This document shows, piece by piece, positions 5,864 to 6,736 of a stretch of 6,736 nucleotides of DNA; the first letter of the stretch is position 1; each line of letters opens with the position of its first letter. The stretch is from contig CAZPEV010000174.1 of the NCBI GenBank assembly GCA_964585635.1, forward strand, positions 1-6,736. The letters run 5' to 3'. A program made the position numbers and the translations under genes. The DNA comes from CAZPEV01 sp964585635 (lineage in GTDB: Bacteria > Zixibacteria > MSB-5A5 > GN15 > JAAZOE01). The notes beneath the pieces were generated by a model. That model had not been told where the DNA came from and did no database searches. It saw nothing but the letters and a program-made list of their open reading frames with translations.

Positions 5864-6736
5864 CGGTGTTTCCCCCCCCGGCCAGCAGTGTGCGCCGCCG
5901 TTCCAGCGCCGCCGCGGCCGCCTCGCGCAGCCAGGTGCGACGGGATTGCGTGAATTTGATGATGGCCGTCTCGGCCTCATCGGAGCGGTTGTGCGCCAGG
6001 GCGGTCAGGGCCGCCAGACGATGGCGGATGGACGGCCCGCCGAGGAGCCTGACGCTGCCAACCAGGGTTTCCAGGAAATCGACGACTTCATTGCCGCCCA
6101 GCCGGGAATAGGCCGTCAAGAACCACTGCTGCTCTTCCATTGAGAATTGGCTGAATTTTTCCGAGGAGATGATCGACCGCAGATGCTCGAAAGCGGTCCG
6201 GCCGCCGCGCCGCTCAAGTTGTTTCAGACAGACCAGGCGCAACTGGGGGTCAGGGTCATTGAGAAAGCGGCAGAGCAGGTCCATGGCGTCGGCTTCGGTA
6301 ATGGCCGCCAGGGCGCGGATGGTCTCGGCGCGTACCCGTTCATGGGGATGATTGACGGTCGAGGCCAGGTAGCCCAGCACTTCCCGCCCCCCGATCCGGC
6401 CCAGGATCATGACGGCGTTGCGGGCGACATACCAGCGCTTGTCGCGCACGGCTCCGCCGATAATAGTCGAGTTGGCACGGCCGTGGCGGGCCAGGTAATC
6501 GCAGACCATCAGCCGGGCCGCTTTGGAGACCAGTTTGCCGAGCATGCTGATAATGTGCGCCAGCGATTCCCATCCCAGCGCCTCGAGGTAGATTTCGATG
6601 GATGCGGTGTCGACCTTCTCCTGACGATTAATGATATCGGTCAGACGGCCGATTCGGGAGAAGTCGCCGGCGTGGCGAAGGAATTCCCCCAGCCTATCGG
6701 CGACCGCCGGGCGGCGGGCTTTTTCTTCCTCCTGCT
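5856..6736 (-). CDS. HEAT-repeat protein, 5' end beyond the window
   Basis: The frame stays open from the TAA at 5856-5858 to the right edge, so the gene enters from outside; 292 residues are visible. An internal ATG at 6545 is not a convincing start, because sequence before it (for example EIYLEALGWESLAHI) continues the same helical style with no break. From visible residue 98 to about 280 there are five to six helical repeats of HEAT type, of roughly 27-35 residues. Examples are RWYVARNAVMILGRIGG, ERVRAETIRALAAI and PQLRLVCLKQLERRGG, with the usual DPD turn and alternating Leu/Ala. HEAT solenoids are protein-binding scaffolds with no chemistry of their own. The stop overlaps the HD-GYP start by 8 bp, so the likely role is as regulator or partner of that protein. 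The partner and the N-terminal domain cannot be judged from this window. Confidence 0.85.
   Translation of the reverse strand, partial: QEEEKARRPAVADRLGEFLRHAGDFSRIGRLTDIINRQEKVDTASIEIYLEALGWESLAHIISMLGKLVSKAARLMVCDYLARHGRANSTIIGGAVRDKRWYVARNAVMILGRIGGREVLGYLASTVNHPHERVRAETIRALAAITEADAMDLLCRFLNDPDPQLRLVCLKQLERRGGRTAFEHLRSIISSEKFSQFSMEEQQWFLTAYSRLGGNEVVDFLETLVGSVRLLGGPSIRHRLAALTALAHNRSDEAETAIIKFTQSRRTWLREAAAAALERRRTLLAGGGNTDA
5872..5879 (-). repeat. G8 homopolymer at the HEAT/HD-GYP junction
   Basis: Eight consecutive G's on the - strand encode the Gly-Gly-Gly near the HEAT protein's C-terminus and also sit 8 bases before the HD-GYP ATG, where they act as the likely ribosome-binding tract (GGGGA). 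Loss of one G would put the HEAT frame into the HD-GYP frame, because no stop lies between them in that frame. The run is therefore a candidate slippage site or a candidate sequencing-error position. Confidence 0.6.

Noticed and set aside
4595..5953. A 452-codon open frame on the + strand opposite the HD-GYP gene
   Set aside because: It is antisense to a gene with clear HD-GYP motifs. Its translation is low-complexity in Gly, Gln, His and Val with no domain, as expected for the mirror of GC-biased codons.
5864..5980. Longer HD-GYP start at 5980
   Set aside because: The 39-residue extension is Arg/Pro-rich and lies wholly within the HEAT gene. The ATG at 5863 has a G-rich ribosome-binding tract and a typical stop/start overlap. 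The open frame matters only for the slippage idea.

Overview
The window is a gene-dense stretch of a GC-rich bacterial chromosome with no RNA genes, insertion sequences or CRISPR arrays. It holds eight protein genes, seven complete and one cut off by the right edge. The gene mix (an exosortase with EpsI, a secreted DUF5683-type protein, and an HD-GYP protein following a HEAT-repeat gene) fits a free-living diderm of the FCB superphylum or a related candidate phylum, for example Zixibacteria-like lineages. That placement is an inference from gene content, not from a marker gene. At least one gene uses a textbook Shine-Dalgarno sequence (AAAGGAG).

Layout, left to right. (1) Positions 1-107 are AT-richer leader DNA with three copies of CATCCG, two direct and one inverted, followed by a small metal-binding HMA-domain protein on the + strand (108-329). 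(2) Facing it on the - strand is a GNAT acetyltransferase (403-978) with an unusual cysteine cluster. (3) Further right on the - strand is a two-gene operon, exosortase (1703-2551) then EpsI (1044-1706), joined by an ATGA overlap. Together they form the core of a PEP-CTERM-type protein-sorting system, but no substrate and no exopolysaccharide gene lies in the window. (4) A 191-bp divergent intergenic region (2552-2742) carries promoter-like elements on both strands inside a 27-bp imperfect dyad. (5) On the + strand follow a full-length diacylglycerol-kinase-family protein whose two nucleotide-binding motifs are both altered (2743-3702) and, overlapping it by 20 bp, a secreted DUF5683-type envelope protein (3683-4402). 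(6) On the - strand, reading in from the right edge, are a HEAT-repeat protein (5856 to beyond 6736) and an HD-GYP cyclic-dinucleotide phosphodiesterase-type protein (4427-5863). They overlap by 8 bp, with a run of eight G's at the junction.

Two themes stand out. The centre looks devoted to the cell envelope: the exosortase/EpsI operon and the lipid-kinase-like/DUF5683 pair diverge from one control region. The right third is a probable signalling operon in which a HEAT scaffold is coupled to an HD-GYP output protein. The points most worth a second look are the degenerate kinase motifs, the dyad over the divergent promoters, and the G8 tract, where loss of a single G would fuse the HEAT and HD-GYP frames.
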